Assembly: GCF_900112365.1 (NCBI RefSeq)
Contig: NZ_FOLQ01000001.1
Span: forward strand, 1,054,001 to 1,118,000
DNA: 64,000 nucleotides
Direction: 5' to 3'
Source of the DNA: Spirosoma endophyticum
Lineage (GTDB): Bacteria > Bacteroidota > Bacteroidia > Cytophagales > Spirosomataceae
The translations under genes and the position numbers were made by a program. Positions 8,894 through 17,734 of the stretch are shown here, one piece after another (positions within the stretch are counted from its first letter, which is position 1; each line of letters starts with the position of its first letter). Below the pieces are notes generated by a model, which was not told where the DNA came from, ran no database searches, and worked only from the letters and a program-made list of their open reading frames with translations.

Positions 8894-10033
8894 ATGGAAG
8901 CCACAACCCTAGTACCTGCCGAAAAACAACGCTATCAGAAACACCTGAATCTGCCCGAAATTGGCACAAAAGGTCAGTTACAGCTCAAAAATGCCCGAGT
9001 ACTGGTCGTTGGAGCCGGTGGTCTTGGATGTCCTGTGTTGCTTTATCTGACGGCTGCGGGCGTGGGGACAATCGGCGTTATTGATCCGGACGTAGTGGAT
9101 TTAAGCAATCTTCAACGGCAAGTTCTGTACACGACGGATGAGGTTGGCAAACCCAAAGCCAAAGTGGCCGTTAGTCACCTGAATCGGCTGAATCCAGATA
9201 TCAGTTTCGATACGTATACGATGTCGCTTGACATTAGTAACGCCCGCAGCATCATTGAAGACTACGACATTGTTGTTGACTGTACCGACAATTTTAAGGT
9301 TCGGTATCTAGTCAATGATATGTGTGTTACGTTAGGCAAGCCTTTTGTCTACGGCGCTATCCATCGGTTCGAAGGTCAGGTAGCCGTACTGAATGCCGAT
9401 CTTGGCGAGGGGCTTCGTGGACCAACGTATCGGTGCCTGTTTCCACAATATCCGAATGAGATTGAAATCCCGAATTGCAACGACACGGGCGTTTTGGGTG
9501 TGCTGCCGGGCGTGATTGGTACGTATCAGGCCAACGAAGTCATCAAACTTATTACGGGTATTGGCCAATCCCTAAGCGAACACCTGCTGATGATCGACCT
9601 GCTGTCGATGGGTCAGCAGAAAATCAAAACCAAGCGTCGGGTCGATGCCGAAGAACTGGCAGAACAAGGCTTGATATCAATGGGCTTACCTCCAGCTCCT
9701 GGTACGTTAGGCCCACAAAAAATGTCGGTGCAGGAACTAGCCGACCGACTATCACTAGGCGAATCTATCTTTCTGCTGGATGTACGCGAACGGCCCGAAT
9801 ACGATTTATGTCACCTGGATAATGCCGTCCTGATTCCGGTTAGCATGATCCCTAACAATCGGAAACGTATTCCAACCGATCGACCCGTTGTTGTTTACTG
9901 TCACCACGGCATTCGTTCGGCGAATGTTGTTCAGTACCTGTACGCGCAGGAAGGACTAACGAATCTGTACAATCTCGACGGCGGCATCAATGCCTGGGCG
10001 CGAGACGTTGAGCCTGCGATGGCGGTATATTGA
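8894..10033 (+). CDS. moeB: ThiF/MoeB-type adenylyltransferase fused to rhodanese
   Basis: A 379-residue cytoplasmic enzyme. Residues 1-250 are an E1-like domain: ATP-binding VLVVGAGGLGCPVLLYL, the arginine finger region NLQRQVLYTTDEVGKPKA, and PNCNDTGVLGVLPGVIG near the end of the domain. It should adenylate the C-terminal glycine of a MoaD- or ThiS-like sulfur carrier. Residues 275-379 form a rhodanese domain with active-site loop YCHHGIRS, whose Cys can carry the persulfide. The fusion resembles MOCS3/MoeB-R. No moa or thi genes are next to it, so molybdopterin, thiamin or tRNA thiolation all remain possible. Confidence 0.88.
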   Translation: MEATTLVPAEKQRYQKHLNLPEIGTKGQLQLKNARVLVVGAGGLGCPVLLYLTAAGVGTIGVIDPDVVDLSNLQRQVLYTTDEVGKPKAKVAVSHLNRLNPDISFDTYTMSLDISNARSIIEDYDIVVDCTDNFKVRYLVNDMCVTLGKPFVYGAIHRFEGQVAVLNADLGEGLRGPTYRCLFPQYPNEIEIPNCNDTGVLGVLPGVIGTYQANEVIKLITGIGQSLSEHLLMIDLLSMGQQKIKTKRRVDAEELAEQGLISMGLPPAPGTLGPQKMSVQELADRLSLGESIFLLDVRERPEYDLCHLDNAVLIPVSMIPNNRKRIPTDRPVVVYCHHGIRSANVVQYLYAQEGLTNLYNLDGGINAWARDVEPAMAVY

Positions 10034-10188
10034 CCCGAAGTCACTGGTGCGTAATGAGTTAACGTTCCATCTATTTGTGGTGGCGAAACTGCCCGGAACC
10101 AAGCCCTATTCATGACTGTTTTCGGTACGATGTAATGGAAGTGAGCAAGTGCTATACCGCCGTTACGTCCGATTCGTACCTAACAATC

Positions 10189-10542
10189 ATGTTCCTTACA
10201 GTTTTAAAGTCAAAACTCCATCGCGTCAAAGTCACGCAGGCAGAACTCAACTACGTCGGAAGCATTACCATTGATGAAGACCTGATGGAGGCAGCCGGTC
10301 TACTCGAAAATGAGCAGGTTCATATCGTTAACAATAACAATGGTGAGCGGCTTGTCACCTACGTTATCAAGGGTAAACGCGGTTCGGGCATCATCTGCCT
10401 CAATGGAGCGGCTGCCCGCAAGGCACAGGTTGGCGATATCATCATTATTATTGCCTATGCCATGATGACCGCCGAAGAAGCTGAAGCCTATAAACCAACG
10501 GTTGTTTTCCCGGATACTAATAATCGGTTGGTGAAAGGTTAA
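10189..10542 (+). CDS. panD: aspartate 1-decarboxylase
   Basis: A 117-residue protein from the ATG at 10189; the longer frame from 10075 is not homologous in its first 38 codons. PanD makes beta-alanine from L-aspartate for pantothenate and coenzyme A. The self-cleavage site is visible: YVGSITID, with Gly24-Ser25, where Ser25 becomes the pyruvoyl cofactor. [20 protein letters not shown] and [11 protein letters not shown] complete the double-psi barrel. The length is normal. A terminator follows immediately, so the downstream flippase gene probably depends partly on read-through or its own promoter. Confidence 0.97.
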   Translation: MFLTVLKSKLHRVKVTQAELNYVGSITIDEDLMEAAGLLENEQVHIVNNNNGERLVTYVIKGKRGSGIICLNGAAARKAQVGDIIIIIAYAMMTAEEAEAYKPTVVFPDTNNRLVKG

Positions 10543-10575
10543 GCCTTTTATTTACCGTTAACACCCATTTGGGCG

Positions 10576-10605
10576 AAACTCCGTTACTTTGTAACGGAGT
10601 TTTTT
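10576..10605 (+). terminator. intrinsic terminator after panD
   Basis: A perfect 9-bp stem (CTCCGTTAC / GTAACGGAG) with a TTT loop, flanked by A3 and followed by T6. Confidence 0.85.
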
Positions 10606-10665
10606 GTAACGCGGCTGGAAAGCCGCATTAATGGTTATTTCAGCGCGGCTTTCCAGCCGCGTTAC
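10606..10665. repeat. dispersed palindrome, GTAACGCGGC family, short copy
   Basis: A 60-bp inverted repeat with arms GTAACGCGGCTGGAAAGCCGC and its complement around an AT-rich loop. The same arm design (GTAACGC, GGAAAGCCG) borders a 100-bp copy at 21811-21910. It ends 7 bases before the start codon of the flippase-like gene. Confidence 0.7.
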
Positions 10666-10672
10666 ACGCTTT

Positions 10673-11725
10673 ATGAATTTAACAAATATTCTTAAATACG
10701 TCATTTCACTGGCCATTGCTGGTGGGTTACTTTGGTTTACATTCCAGCAAAGTCATCTTGACGCAGCCGATCTGTGGCGCAAAATCAGTGCAGCCGATTA
10801 TCGATGGATAGTGGCATCTGCCTTCTTTACGATTATTGCGCACTGGAGCCGGGCCGAACGATGGCGTATTTTGCTGGAGCCTGTCGTTTCTCAACGTCCA
10901 AGTTCGATTGATGCAACGGCGAGCGTATTGACAGGTTATCTGGCAAATTTGGCGTTGCCGCGGGCGGGCGAAGTAGCCCGTTGCGGCACACTGTATAGAT
11001 TATCGGGCGTGCCGGTCAATGTCAGCTTTGGTACGGTCGTTGCCGAGCGGCTGTTTGACGTACTGATGCTGCTGCTTTTGCTGGCCGCTACATTCGTGCT
11101 GGAATTTGACCGCTTGAGTCAGTTTTTCATGGAGTTCCTGGGCGGCAAATTGCCCAAAGGGTCCAGTGGATCGGGCGTTCTGCTGCTGGCTGGCGCGGTG
11201 CTGTTAGGGCTGGCTATACTAGGCTGGTTTTTATTCAACCGATACCGCGAAGCACTGGGTCGGCACCCACTCTATCAAAAGGTTAGCGGCTTCCTAACGG
11301 GGTTGATGTCGGGGCTTCTGAGCGTTCGTAAATTGCGTCGGCCAGGGGCATTTTTATTCCATACGCTCCTGATCTGGACTATGTATTACCTGATGTCGTA
11401 CACGTTGTTTTTTGCGATGCCTGCCACGGCCAATCTTGGTCCATTGGCGGGGCTAACCATTTTAGTGGTTGGTTCGCTGGGCATGGCAGCCCCAACACCG
11501 GGCGGCATCGGTTCGTTTCACTTATTGGTTGGTCAGGTGGCTTTGCTCTACGGCCTAACGGGCCAGGATGGGCAAGTACTCGCTACGTTCATTCATGGTG
11601 TGTCAACAATTATGATCATCATTCTGGGTATTCTGGCCTTGTTAGTCGTTCTGCTTCGGCGCAATAAAGTAACCGACGCAGCCGATGTACTGGACGATCC
11701 GAAGGCCATTAAACTGGAACGATAA
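10673..11725 (+). CDS. lysylphosphatidylglycerol synthase TM-region / UPF0104-type flippase-like protein
   Basis: A 350-residue polytopic inner-membrane protein with about eight membrane segments. The start at 10673 (MNLTNILKYVISLAIAGG) is chosen because the longer frame begins inside the dispersed palindrome. Family motifs are seen: SRAERWRILLEP, the conserved region LANLALPRAGEVARCGTLYRL that follows, and MAAPTPGGIGSFHLLVGQV near the C-terminus. Relatives include the membrane half of MprF and archaeal AglD, thought to move lipids or lipid-linked sugars across the membrane. It is followed 13 bases later by rfaE2, suggesting a lipopolysaccharide-related role. Confidence 0.88.
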   Translation: MNLTNILKYVISLAIAGGLLWFTFQQSHLDAADLWRKISAADYRWIVASAFFTIIAHWSRAERWRILLEPVVSQRPSSIDATASVLTGYLANLALPRAGEVARCGTLYRLSGVPVNVSFGTVVAERLFDVLMLLLLLAATFVLEFDRLSQFFMEFLGGKLPKGSSGSGVLLLAGAVLLGLAILGWFLFNRYREALGRHPLYQKVSGFLTGLMSGLLSVRKLRRPGAFLFHTLLIWTMYYLMSYTLFFAMPATANLGPLAGLTILVVGSLGMAAPTPGGIGSFHLLVGQVALLYGLTGQDGQVLATFIHGVSTIMIIILGILALLVVLLRRNKVTDAADVLDDPKAIKLER

Positions 11726-11738
11726 GGTATTTTCTTTT

Positions 11739-12218
11739 ATGACCGAATCCAAAATTCTTACCCGCGAACAAGCCATTCAACGGGCTGACCAGTGGAGAGC
11801 CGAAGGCCAGCAAATCGTTTTTACGAACGGCTGTTTTGACATAGTCCACCTTGGCCATATTGATTATCTGGAAAAAGCGCGACACCTCGGCGATCGCCTG
11901 ATTTTAGGCCTCAACACTGATGCGTCGGTTAGTTGCGTTAAAGGGCCATTACGCCCTGTGGTAGATGAATATGCCCGCGCCCGACTTATGGCTGCCTTCG
12001 AATTTGTCGATGCGGTTGTCCTCTTCGGCGAACCCACGCCTATCGAATTAATTGAAGTTATTCGGCCTGATGTCCTGGTTAAGGGGAATGATTATACGGT
12101 GGCAACTATCGTTGGCGCTGATTTTGTGCTGGGCCGGGGCGGACGCGTAGAAACGGTTGCGCTGGTACCGGGCTACTCCACCACCAAACTTATTGACCGG
12201 ATTAAACAAAGCTATTAG
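11739..12218 (+). CDS. rfaE2: D-glycero-beta-D-manno-heptose 1-phosphate adenylyltransferase
   Basis: A 159-residue nucleotidyltransferase from the ATG at 11739. It should use ATP to make ADP-heptose from heptose 1-phosphate for the lipopolysaccharide inner core. The cytidylyltransferase-fold signature is present: FTNGCFDIVHLGHIDYL with the HxGH nucleotide-binding motif, then VKGNDYTVATIVGAD and a GYSTTKLIDRI tail. Its length fits the stand-alone adenylyltransferase half of E. coli HldE; the kinase half is not in the window. It is translationally close to the flippase-like gene (13 bases). Confidence 0.93.
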   Translation: MTESKILTREQAIQRADQWRAEGQQIVFTNGCFDIVHLGHIDYLEKARHLGDRLILGLNTDASVSCVKGPLRPVVDEYARARLMAAFEFVDAVVLFGEPTPIELIEVIRPDVLVKGNDYTVATIVGADFVLGRGGRVETVALVPGYSTTKLIDRIKQSY

Positions 12219-12399
12219 ACCGGTATATCAACGCTTATAGCTCCGTTATACCGGTTAATTAATTTTAATCTATCATTCTTATGGATTCAGGAATAAAGAC
12301 GCTATTTTTAAGTCCCGTTACGTAGTTTGGCAGCGTTCGTAGGCGGGTTTCCTGATAATTTCCGTTCCAGTAATTACCTCGTAAACCGACAACGCACGA

Positions 12400-12825
12400 A
12401 TGAATTCGATTTCGCTACGTAACAAACGCCGTTTCTGGGTTTGGGTCCTGATTTTACTATTACCCATAACCGGCAAATCGTCCGTTGATCATACCGCCGA
12501 TCAGATTCTGGGCATCTGGGAATTTCCGGGCAGAGGTTCAACGGTTGAGTTGTATCGTACGGGAGATCGCTACTTTGGCCGCATTGCCGATGTTAGTCAA
12601 ACGGGACAAGAACGGTTCGGACTGACCAAAAATCAACTACTCATCAGCAATCTGGGATTCGATGGCAATGGCTGGTCGGGAGGTGAGCTGATTCACCCTA
12701 AAACGGGAATTCATTTTAGCCTTGAGGTAAAAATGATTGACTCAAAAACTCTGAACGCCCGGATTTTTAAAGGCTTCCGCTGGATACATAAAGAATTTGT
12801 ATTGACGCGGGAAAAAACGTCCTAG
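12400..12825 (+). CDS. DUF2147 exported protein
   Basis: A 141-residue protein with a basic N-terminus and hydrophobic leader (RRFWVWVLILLLPITGKSS) that should direct export. The mature part is the DUF2147 beta-barrel-like fold: ILGIWEFPGRGSTVELYRTG, RYFGRIADV, LISNLGFDGNGWSGG and FRWIHKEFVLTR. The family is common in Bacteroidota and Proteobacteria; its function is not known. It stands alone, 181 bases after rfaE2, and is followed by a perfect terminator. Confidence 0.85.
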   Translation: MNSISLRNKRRFWVWVLILLLPITGKSSVDHTADQILGIWEFPGRGSTVELYRTGDRYFGRIADVSQTGQERFGLTKNQLLISNLGFDGNGWSGGELIHPKTGIHFSLEVKMIDSKTLNARIFKGFRWIHKEFVLTREKTS

Positions 12826-12844
12826 ATGGCTTCATTTCAGCATA

Positions 12845-12884
12845 AAATACGGCTCCACTTACGCAAATAGGTGGAGCCGTATTT
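12845..12884 (+). terminator. intrinsic terminator after the DUF2147 gene
   Basis: A perfect 14-bp stem (AAATACGGCTCCAC and its complement) around a 12-base loop, beginning 19 bases after the stop codon. Confidence 0.8.
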
Positions 12885-13024
12885 GTGTATTGGCTTGTTA
12901 AATGGAGTATTAGCTTGATAAATGGTCAATCTAACGGGATACTTTTTCGGGTAAACTGTTGTTTTACTATCAACGGGTACTAAGTTTCCTGTTTAGAACG
13001 AACCAAAAACCTGACTAATTAACA

Positions 13025-13711
13025 ATGGCATTTTCCTGGATATTGATGATTGTTATCTTCGGCCTCAGCGCGTTTGTGAGCTGGCGGTTACGAAGTAAGT
13101 TTAACGAATACTCCCAAATTGGTCTCAGTAACGGCATGAGCGGTGCTGAAGTAGCCCAAAAAATGCTGAATGATAATGGCATATACGACGTCCGGGTTGT
13201 TTCGGTTGAAGGTATGCTCACCGACCACTATAATCCGGAGGAGAAAACCGTTAACCTCAGCGCTGATGTTTACTACGGCCGAAGTGTAGCGGCTGCGGCT
13301 GTAGCTTCGCACGAATGTGGGCACGCAGTGCAACATAAATTAGCCTATGGGCCACTCAAACTCCGTTCGGCAATGGTACCCGTACTGACGGTATCATCGC
13401 GTTATTTGCAGTGGGTGTTGCTGGCGGGTATTCTGTTATTGAATACAACGCCCTTACCGCTTGCGATCGGTGTAGCACTTTTTGCCTTAACGACACTGTT
13501 TAGCTTCGTTACGTTACCCGTTGAATTTGACGCCAGCCGCCGGGCACTCGCCTGGGTACAAACGACCGGTGTTGTGAATCAACGTGAGTATGGTTTTGCC
13601 AAAGATGCACTGTGGTGGGCGGCTATGACCTACGTAGTGGCGGCTCTGGGTTCATTGGCCACACTACTTTATTATGCCAGCCTTTTGATGGGTGGCCGCC
13701 GAAGCGACTAA
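13025..13711 (+). CDS. membrane zinc metallopeptidase, YugP/DUF232 type
   Basis: A 228-residue membrane protein. An N-terminal membrane segment (WILMIVIFGLSAFVSWRL) is followed by a soluble part with the zinc-protease motif ASHECGHAVQH (HExxH form) at about residues 95-105 and VNLSADVYYGRSVAAAAV just before it, as in YugP. Two or three further membrane segments follow (WVLLAGILLLN, LPLAIGVALFALTTLFSFV, TYVVAALGSLATLLYYA), with EFDASRRALAWV as the likely third metal-ligand region. Substrates of the family are unknown. The gene ends before a strong bidirectional terminator. Confidence 0.9.
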   Translation: MAFSWILMIVIFGLSAFVSWRLRSKFNEYSQIGLSNGMSGAEVAQKMLNDNGIYDVRVVSVEGMLTDHYNPEEKTVNLSADVYYGRSVAAAAVASHECGHAVQHKLAYGPLKLRSAMVPVLTVSSRYLQWVLLAGILLLNTTPLPLAIGVALFALTTLFSFVTLPVEFDASRRALAWVQTTGVVNQREYGFAKDALWWAAMTYVVAALGSLATLLYYASLLMGGRRSD

Positions 13712-13731
13712 CAACAACTAGGCGAACAGAC

Positions 13732-13785
13732 TTCTCCAATGCAAAAAGCCCTGCCATCACTGACAGGGCTTTTTGCATTGGAGAA
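13732..13785. terminator. bidirectional intrinsic terminator
   Basis: A perfect 22-bp stem containing GCAAAAAGCCCTG, with A5/T5 runs on both sides. It lies between convergent genes ending at 13711 (+) and 13814 (-). Confidence 0.85.
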
Positions 13786-13813
13786 GAATTTAATTCGTGG
13801 CGTAATCGTCTAC

Positions 13814-14212
13814 TTACGTCAGACGTAGATGCGACAATACGGTTACTACGTAGCCCGATTCAACCATTTCCTGCGTTGGTGCGGATCGATCAATGAGCGT
13901 TCCCGCTACGGCTACGGCCAGCGCAATGACAAGAGCAGGCCAGAAGCCAACGATGGTAAAACTGTCCATTACCTTGTCAATCAGTTTTAGGAGAATGGCT
14001 GTCACAATAATTCTGACGATACCCGTCAGCAGGAAGAAGGTAACGAGGTTGAGTGGAAAGCGAATAAGCCAGCCCACAAAAAAATTCAGTAAGCCAAGGA
14101 GTAGTGCAATCAGTACGGCTGTGCCAAAATTCTTGACATCAACCTGGGGCATAAGGTAGGCCAGACCAAAAATTACGGCGGCATCGAGCAGTAAATGTAG
14201 GATGAGATTCAT
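13814..14212 (-). CDS. phage-holin-4-type (Phage_holin_4_2) membrane protein
   Basis: A 132-residue protein with four predicted membrane helices: LILHLLLDAAVIFGLAYLMP, VLIALLLGLLNFFVGW, LVTFFLLTGIVRIIVTAILL and WPALVIALAVAVAGTLI. This spacing, with the conserved PQVDVKNFGTA after the first helix, is that of the PF04020-like family. Despite the name these chromosomal proteins are not part of a prophage, and nothing phage-like is nearby. Function is unknown. Confidence 0.75.
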   Translation of the reverse strand: MNLILHLLLDAAVIFGLAYLMPQVDVKNFGTAVLIALLLGLLNFFVGWLIRFPLNLVTFFLLTGIVRIIVTAILLKLIDKVMDSFTIVGFWPALVIALAVAVAGTLIDRSAPTQEMVESGYVVTVLSHLRLT

Positions 14213-14288
14213 CTAATCAGGTGTATTTGGTTTCTTGAACAACTGTTTTGTATTCTGATGGTTTAGAAATTATAGCAAACCTTGAACC

Positions 14289-15020
14289 ATGCAACGTCTC
14301 TGGATCTTACTCTTCATTTTTTTTACAGCCTGTGGTCAAGGCTCATCTCAGCAACAGTCAGCTACGACCTCCCCAACAGATTCTACGAAGGTTTATCGCT
14401 TTGGTGAGGCCAGCCGCGATGGCATTGGCAAAATTTACCAGAATCGCGAAATCGCTCAGGTTATGGGTCACCTGGGTGCGTCCTGGCTCGAACGTCCGGA
14501 ACGCGAACGGGAAGAACGTACTGATTTACTATTGAAAGCTCTCAATTTGAAGCCGACCGACGTAGTAGCTGATATAGGTGCCGGAACGGGTTTTTTTACG
14601 TTTCTGATGTCGCCCAAACTGCCTCAGGGGAAAGTGCTGGCGGTAGACATCCAGCCCGAAATGATTACGTACCTGAACGAAGGAAAAGTAAAACGAAAAA
14701 TTACCAACGTACAGCCTGTGCTCGGCACAGAGTCAGACCCCAAATTGCCTGCCAGCAGCACTGATCTAGCCATTTTGATTGATGCCTACCACGAATTTTC
14801 CTACCCCCGCGAGATGATGGGTCATATTGTGACAGCCTTGAAACCGGGTGGACGCGTAGTGCTGGTTGAATATCGAGCCGAAGACCCGAACGTACCGATC
14901 AAAGAACTTCATAAACTAAGCGTAGCGCAGGCAACGAAAGAGATGAAAGCGGCCGGGTTGAAGTTGATCAAAAATGATGACCGGCTACCACAACAGCACA
15001 TCATGTTTTTCGGAAAGTGA
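14289..15020 (+). CDS. lipoprotein with class I SAM-methyltransferase domain
   Basis: A 243-residue protein. It begins with a lipoprotein signal (MQRLWILLFIFFTACGQGSS, lipobox FTAC), then a Ser/Thr-rich linker, then a methyltransferase fold. Motif I is VVADIGAGTGFFTFLM, the acidic end of strand 2 is KVLAVDIQPEM, and the post-I region is TDLAILIDAYHEFSYP. A conserved feature before the fold is SWLERPEREREERTDLLL. The odd point is location: a lipoprotein signal predicts export, while S-adenosylmethionine is cytoplasmic. Related lipoprotein methyltransferases exist in other phyla; their substrate is unknown. Confidence 0.82.
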   Translation: MQRLWILLFIFFTACGQGSSQQQSATTSPTDSTKVYRFGEASRDGIGKIYQNREIAQVMGHLGASWLERPEREREERTDLLLKALNLKPTDVVADIGAGTGFFTFLMSPKLPQGKVLAVDIQPEMITYLNEGKVKRKITNVQPVLGTESDPKLPASSTDLAILIDAYHEFSYPREMMGHIVTALKPGGRVVLVEYRAEDPNVPIKELHKLSVAQATKEMKAAGLKLIKNDDRLPQQHIMFFGK

Positions 15021-15117
15021 TGTATCCAGTCTCGAATAGCGTTGGGTTCAGATTTCTTCCTCAGTAGATTACAACCGTTCGGCCCGTTTTAGAATCTCTT
15101 GGAAAATTACTATCCAT

Positions 15118-15933
15118 ATGCAGATTTCCTATCTTCTCGTCGGACTGGCATTTCTTCTGGCAGGTTGCAAAGATGATAATGGTGTTCAGGTTCAATCATT
15201 CGATGCACCCGTGCAGTCGCTCGCTGACTTACCTACCGATTATCAGCCGATTCTGCAGGGTAGCTCGGTGGCTGGCCGCTTAAAAAGCGAGACATACGCT
15301 GGGCAGCTAACCAGCGAATGGCGCTACAATCAACAAGGTAAAATAGTGGAATGGCGTAATTATAAAGCGGGACAAGTAACAACAGCCGATCAATACCGCT
15401 ATGATGCGACTGGGCGGCTTCGCTACGTACAGCATTTTGATAATGAGTGTGGCTACTCAAGCCTATCCAGTTGTAGTGGTCCTGTAAAATGGACAAGTTA
15501 TAATGAATTTAATACGGACGATGCTGGACGTATTCAGGAAAGTCGAACGTTCTTAAAACAGTCGGAGCAATGGGAACTACGCAGTGTAGCCACGTATGAA
15601 TACAATAGTCAACAACTGCCCGTGAAGGTTCTGATGTATGACAGTACCCGTAAATTAGGCAAAACTCAGGAGTTCACCTACGACGGTATAGGCAACATCA
15701 TTTCGTTACGAGAAATCAGCACAAACACCACACCTGAATACGCAGATCGCACCTTTCGTTATGAATACGATCAGGGGCTCAACCCGTATGCTGGTACAGT
15801 GCATTACATTTCCGCTTTTTTTTCAAGCCGACATGTTCAGCTTACGCCAGGCACAAACTATGAGTACGCGGCAAATGGGTATCCATTACGTATCCATCAA
15901 AACAACCTGGTGAGCGAGCTAGCGTATTATTGA
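15118..15933 (+). CDS. hypothetical lipoprotein with YD-repeat-like strands
   Basis: A 271-residue protein with lipoprotein signal ISYLLVGLAFLLAGCKDDN (lipobox LAGC). The mature part has repeated motifs of the YD/RHS kind: EWRYNQQGKIVEWRNYKAGQ, QYRYDATGRLRYVQHF, EYNSQQLPVKVLMYD and EFTYDGIGNIISLREI, each an antiparallel strand pair with a G-containing turn. It therefore probably forms a small beta-sheet coil on the cell surface. It is much shorter than true Rhs toxins and has no toxin tip. Its stop codon overlaps by 7 bases the end of the convergent permease gene. Confidence 0.7.
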   Translation: MQISYLLVGLAFLLAGCKDDNGVQVQSFDAPVQSLADLPTDYQPILQGSSVAGRLKSETYAGQLTSEWRYNQQGKIVEWRNYKAGQVTTADQYRYDATGRLRYVQHFDNECGYSSLSSCSGPVKWTSYNEFNTDDAGRIQESRTFLKQSEQWELRSVATYEYNSQQLPVKVLMYDSTRKLGKTQEFTYDGIGNIISLREISTNTTPEYADRTFRYEYDQGLNPYAGTVHYISAFFSSRHVQLTPGTNYEYAANGYPLRIHQNNLVSELAYY

Positions 15934-17591
15934 TTCGCCAGCTTACTCTTCCGGAAACCATAGGAAAAATAAATCACCAGACCGATAATGAGCCAGATAC
16001 CGAAAATCCGCCAGTTGCTGGCTCCAAGCTCAGTCATCAAATAAAGATTTGTCAAAATGCCGATTACCGGAAGCAGCGAGAAATTATGCCGGAATCCCTG
16101 AACAGCCAAAACAATCCATACACCCCAAAACACAAATAACAACGGTTTACTCCCCATCGTTTGCAGCAGATCGGCACCCGTGAGCGCATAGGCCACTACG
16201 GCTAGCAACACCAGCCCAATAATGTATTTGCCATTTACGTAAGGCACCTTAAATTTAGACTGTGCCGTCAATCCTTTGGCATCCAGAAACAAGATGCCCG
16301 CGCAGACCAGGATGAAGGCAAAGAACGTACCAACGCTGGTCAAATCGACGAAGAATTTAAGATCCATAAACATGGAGGGCACAGCCACAATGATACCTGT
16401 AATGATGGTTGCAAACGAAGGCGTTTTGTATGTAGGATGGATCGTCGCAAACCGTTTCCAAAGCAGGCCATCCCGGCTCATGGTCATCCAGATGCGCGGC
16501 TGGCCGAGTTGATACACCAGCAAAGCACTGGTAATGGCAACTACGGCGCTTACTGAAATCACACCCGCCACAAAGTCAAGATTTACTTTCTGGAACACAT
16601 AGGCCAGCGGGTCGCTCACACCCAACTCTTTATAATTGACCATTCCGGTAAGCACCAACGTAATCAGTACGTAGAGAACCGTACAGATTGCCAGGCAATA
16701 GAGCATGGCTCGGGGCAGATCACGTTGCGGATTTTTACACTCCTCGGCTGTAGTGGAAATGGAATCGAACCCGATAAACGCAAAAAATACAGAGGCCACT
16801 CCGCTCAACACGCCCGACATTCCATTCGGCGCAAAGGGTGACCAGTTCGCGGGTTTTACGTAAAAAGCGCCTACTCCAATAACCAGGGCAATGACGGCCA
16901 GCTTGAGCAAAACCAGAATATTACTGGCCGCACGAGATTCCTTGATACCGATGTAAACCAGGGCCGTAATCAGAACCGTAACAGCACCAGCCGGAAGATT
17001 AGCAATCAATTTCAAGCCACCCAATTCTGGCGCGTTGGCATACGCATTAGCTAACGTACGTACATTGTCAGGTAAGGTACTGAGAGCCGTGCCCGCCTGT
17101 TGGGTCTGCTGTACTAACTCGAACGCCTTCGACGCCGAACCATAATCCGTAGCGAAATATTTGGGAAATGTAATGCCGAAGCCGCTTAACATCGACGTAA
17201 AATATTCTGACCACGAAATAGCCACGACCATGTTGCTAACCGCATATTCAAGAATCAGCGCCCAGCCGATCACCCAGGCAAAAATCTCACCGAAGGCTAC
17301 GTAGGCATACGTGTAGGCACTTCCACTCACGGGGACCGTACTGGCAAACTGTGCATAACTGAGGGCCGTGAAAACACAGGCAATTGCCGTGAACACGAAC
17401 AATAGCGATACTGCCGGCCCACCGTTGTAACTTGCCAGACCAATAGTGCTGAAAATACCGGCTCCAATGATAGCTGCAATTCCAAACGAGGTCAGGTCGC
17501 GTACGCCCAGCGTCTTCACTAACTTGCTCGACTCGCTGCCAGCTGCATCACTCAGGATTTGTGCAACAGTTTTTTTACGTAAAATGGACAT
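15927..17591 (-). CDS. APC-superfamily amino-acid permease (cationic amino-acid transporter type)
   Basis: A 554-residue inner-membrane carrier with about 14 membrane segments. The N-terminal signature of the amino-acid/polyamine/organocation superfamily is clear: LTSFGIAAIIGAGIFSTIGL, then GPAVSLLFVFTAIACVFTAL and GSAYTYAYVAFGEIFAWVIG. FFAFIGFDSISTTAEECKNP, in the middle, is typical of the cationic amino-acid transporter branch. A larger than usual outside loop lies near residues 140-190. It probably imports amino acids with protons; the exact substrate cannot be read. Its 3' end overlaps the convergent lipoprotein gene by 7 bases. Confidence 0.9.
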   Translation of the reverse strand: MSILRKKTVAQILSDAAGSESSKLVKTLGVRDLTSFGIAAIIGAGIFSTIGLASYNGGPAVSLLFVFTAIACVFTALSYAQFASTVPVSGSAYTYAYVAFGEIFAWVIGWALILEYAVSNMVVAISWSEYFTSMLSGFGITFPKYFATDYGSASKAFELVQQTQQAGTALSTLPDNVRTLANAYANAPELGGLKLIANLPAGAVTVLITALVYIGIKESRAASNILVLLKLAVIALVIGVGAFYVKPANWSPFAPNGMSGVLSGVASVFFAFIGFDSISTTAEECKNPQRDLPRAMLYCLAICTVLYVLITLVLTGMVNYKELGVSDPLAYVFQKVNLDFVAGVISVSAVVAITSALLVYQLGQPRIWMTMSRDGLLWKRFATIHPTYKTPSFATIITGIIVAVPSMFMDLKFFVDLTSVGTFFAFILVCAGILFLDAKGLTAQSKFKVPYVNGKYIIGLVLLAVVAYALTGADLLQTMGSKPLLFVFWGVWIVLAVQGFRHNFSLLPVIGILTNLYLMTELGASNWRIFGIWLIIGLVIYFSYGFRKSKLANQ

Positions 17592-17734
17592 GTATAGGTG
17601 GGAAAAACGGTGTCTATTGCGGTTAAACCGCTAAAAATAGAAATTCTTTCCGGTTTTTTGTCTGTTCCCTACACATTCCTACTATGTCAATTCAGTATAC
17701 TACATCGTTCATTGTTCAGCATTAGCCATAAATC

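Noticed and set aside
10075..10188. N-terminal extension of panD
   Set aside because: PanD begins at [12 protein letters not shown] and its cleavage site lies at Gly24-Ser25 only from the 10189 start.
10631..10672. N-terminal extension of the flippase-like gene
   Set aside because: The added residues are encoded by the right arm of the dispersed palindrome at 10606-10665.
13814..14212. Prophage signal from a holin-like protein
   Set aside because: This four-helix family is chromosomal in many bacteria and no other phage gene is near.
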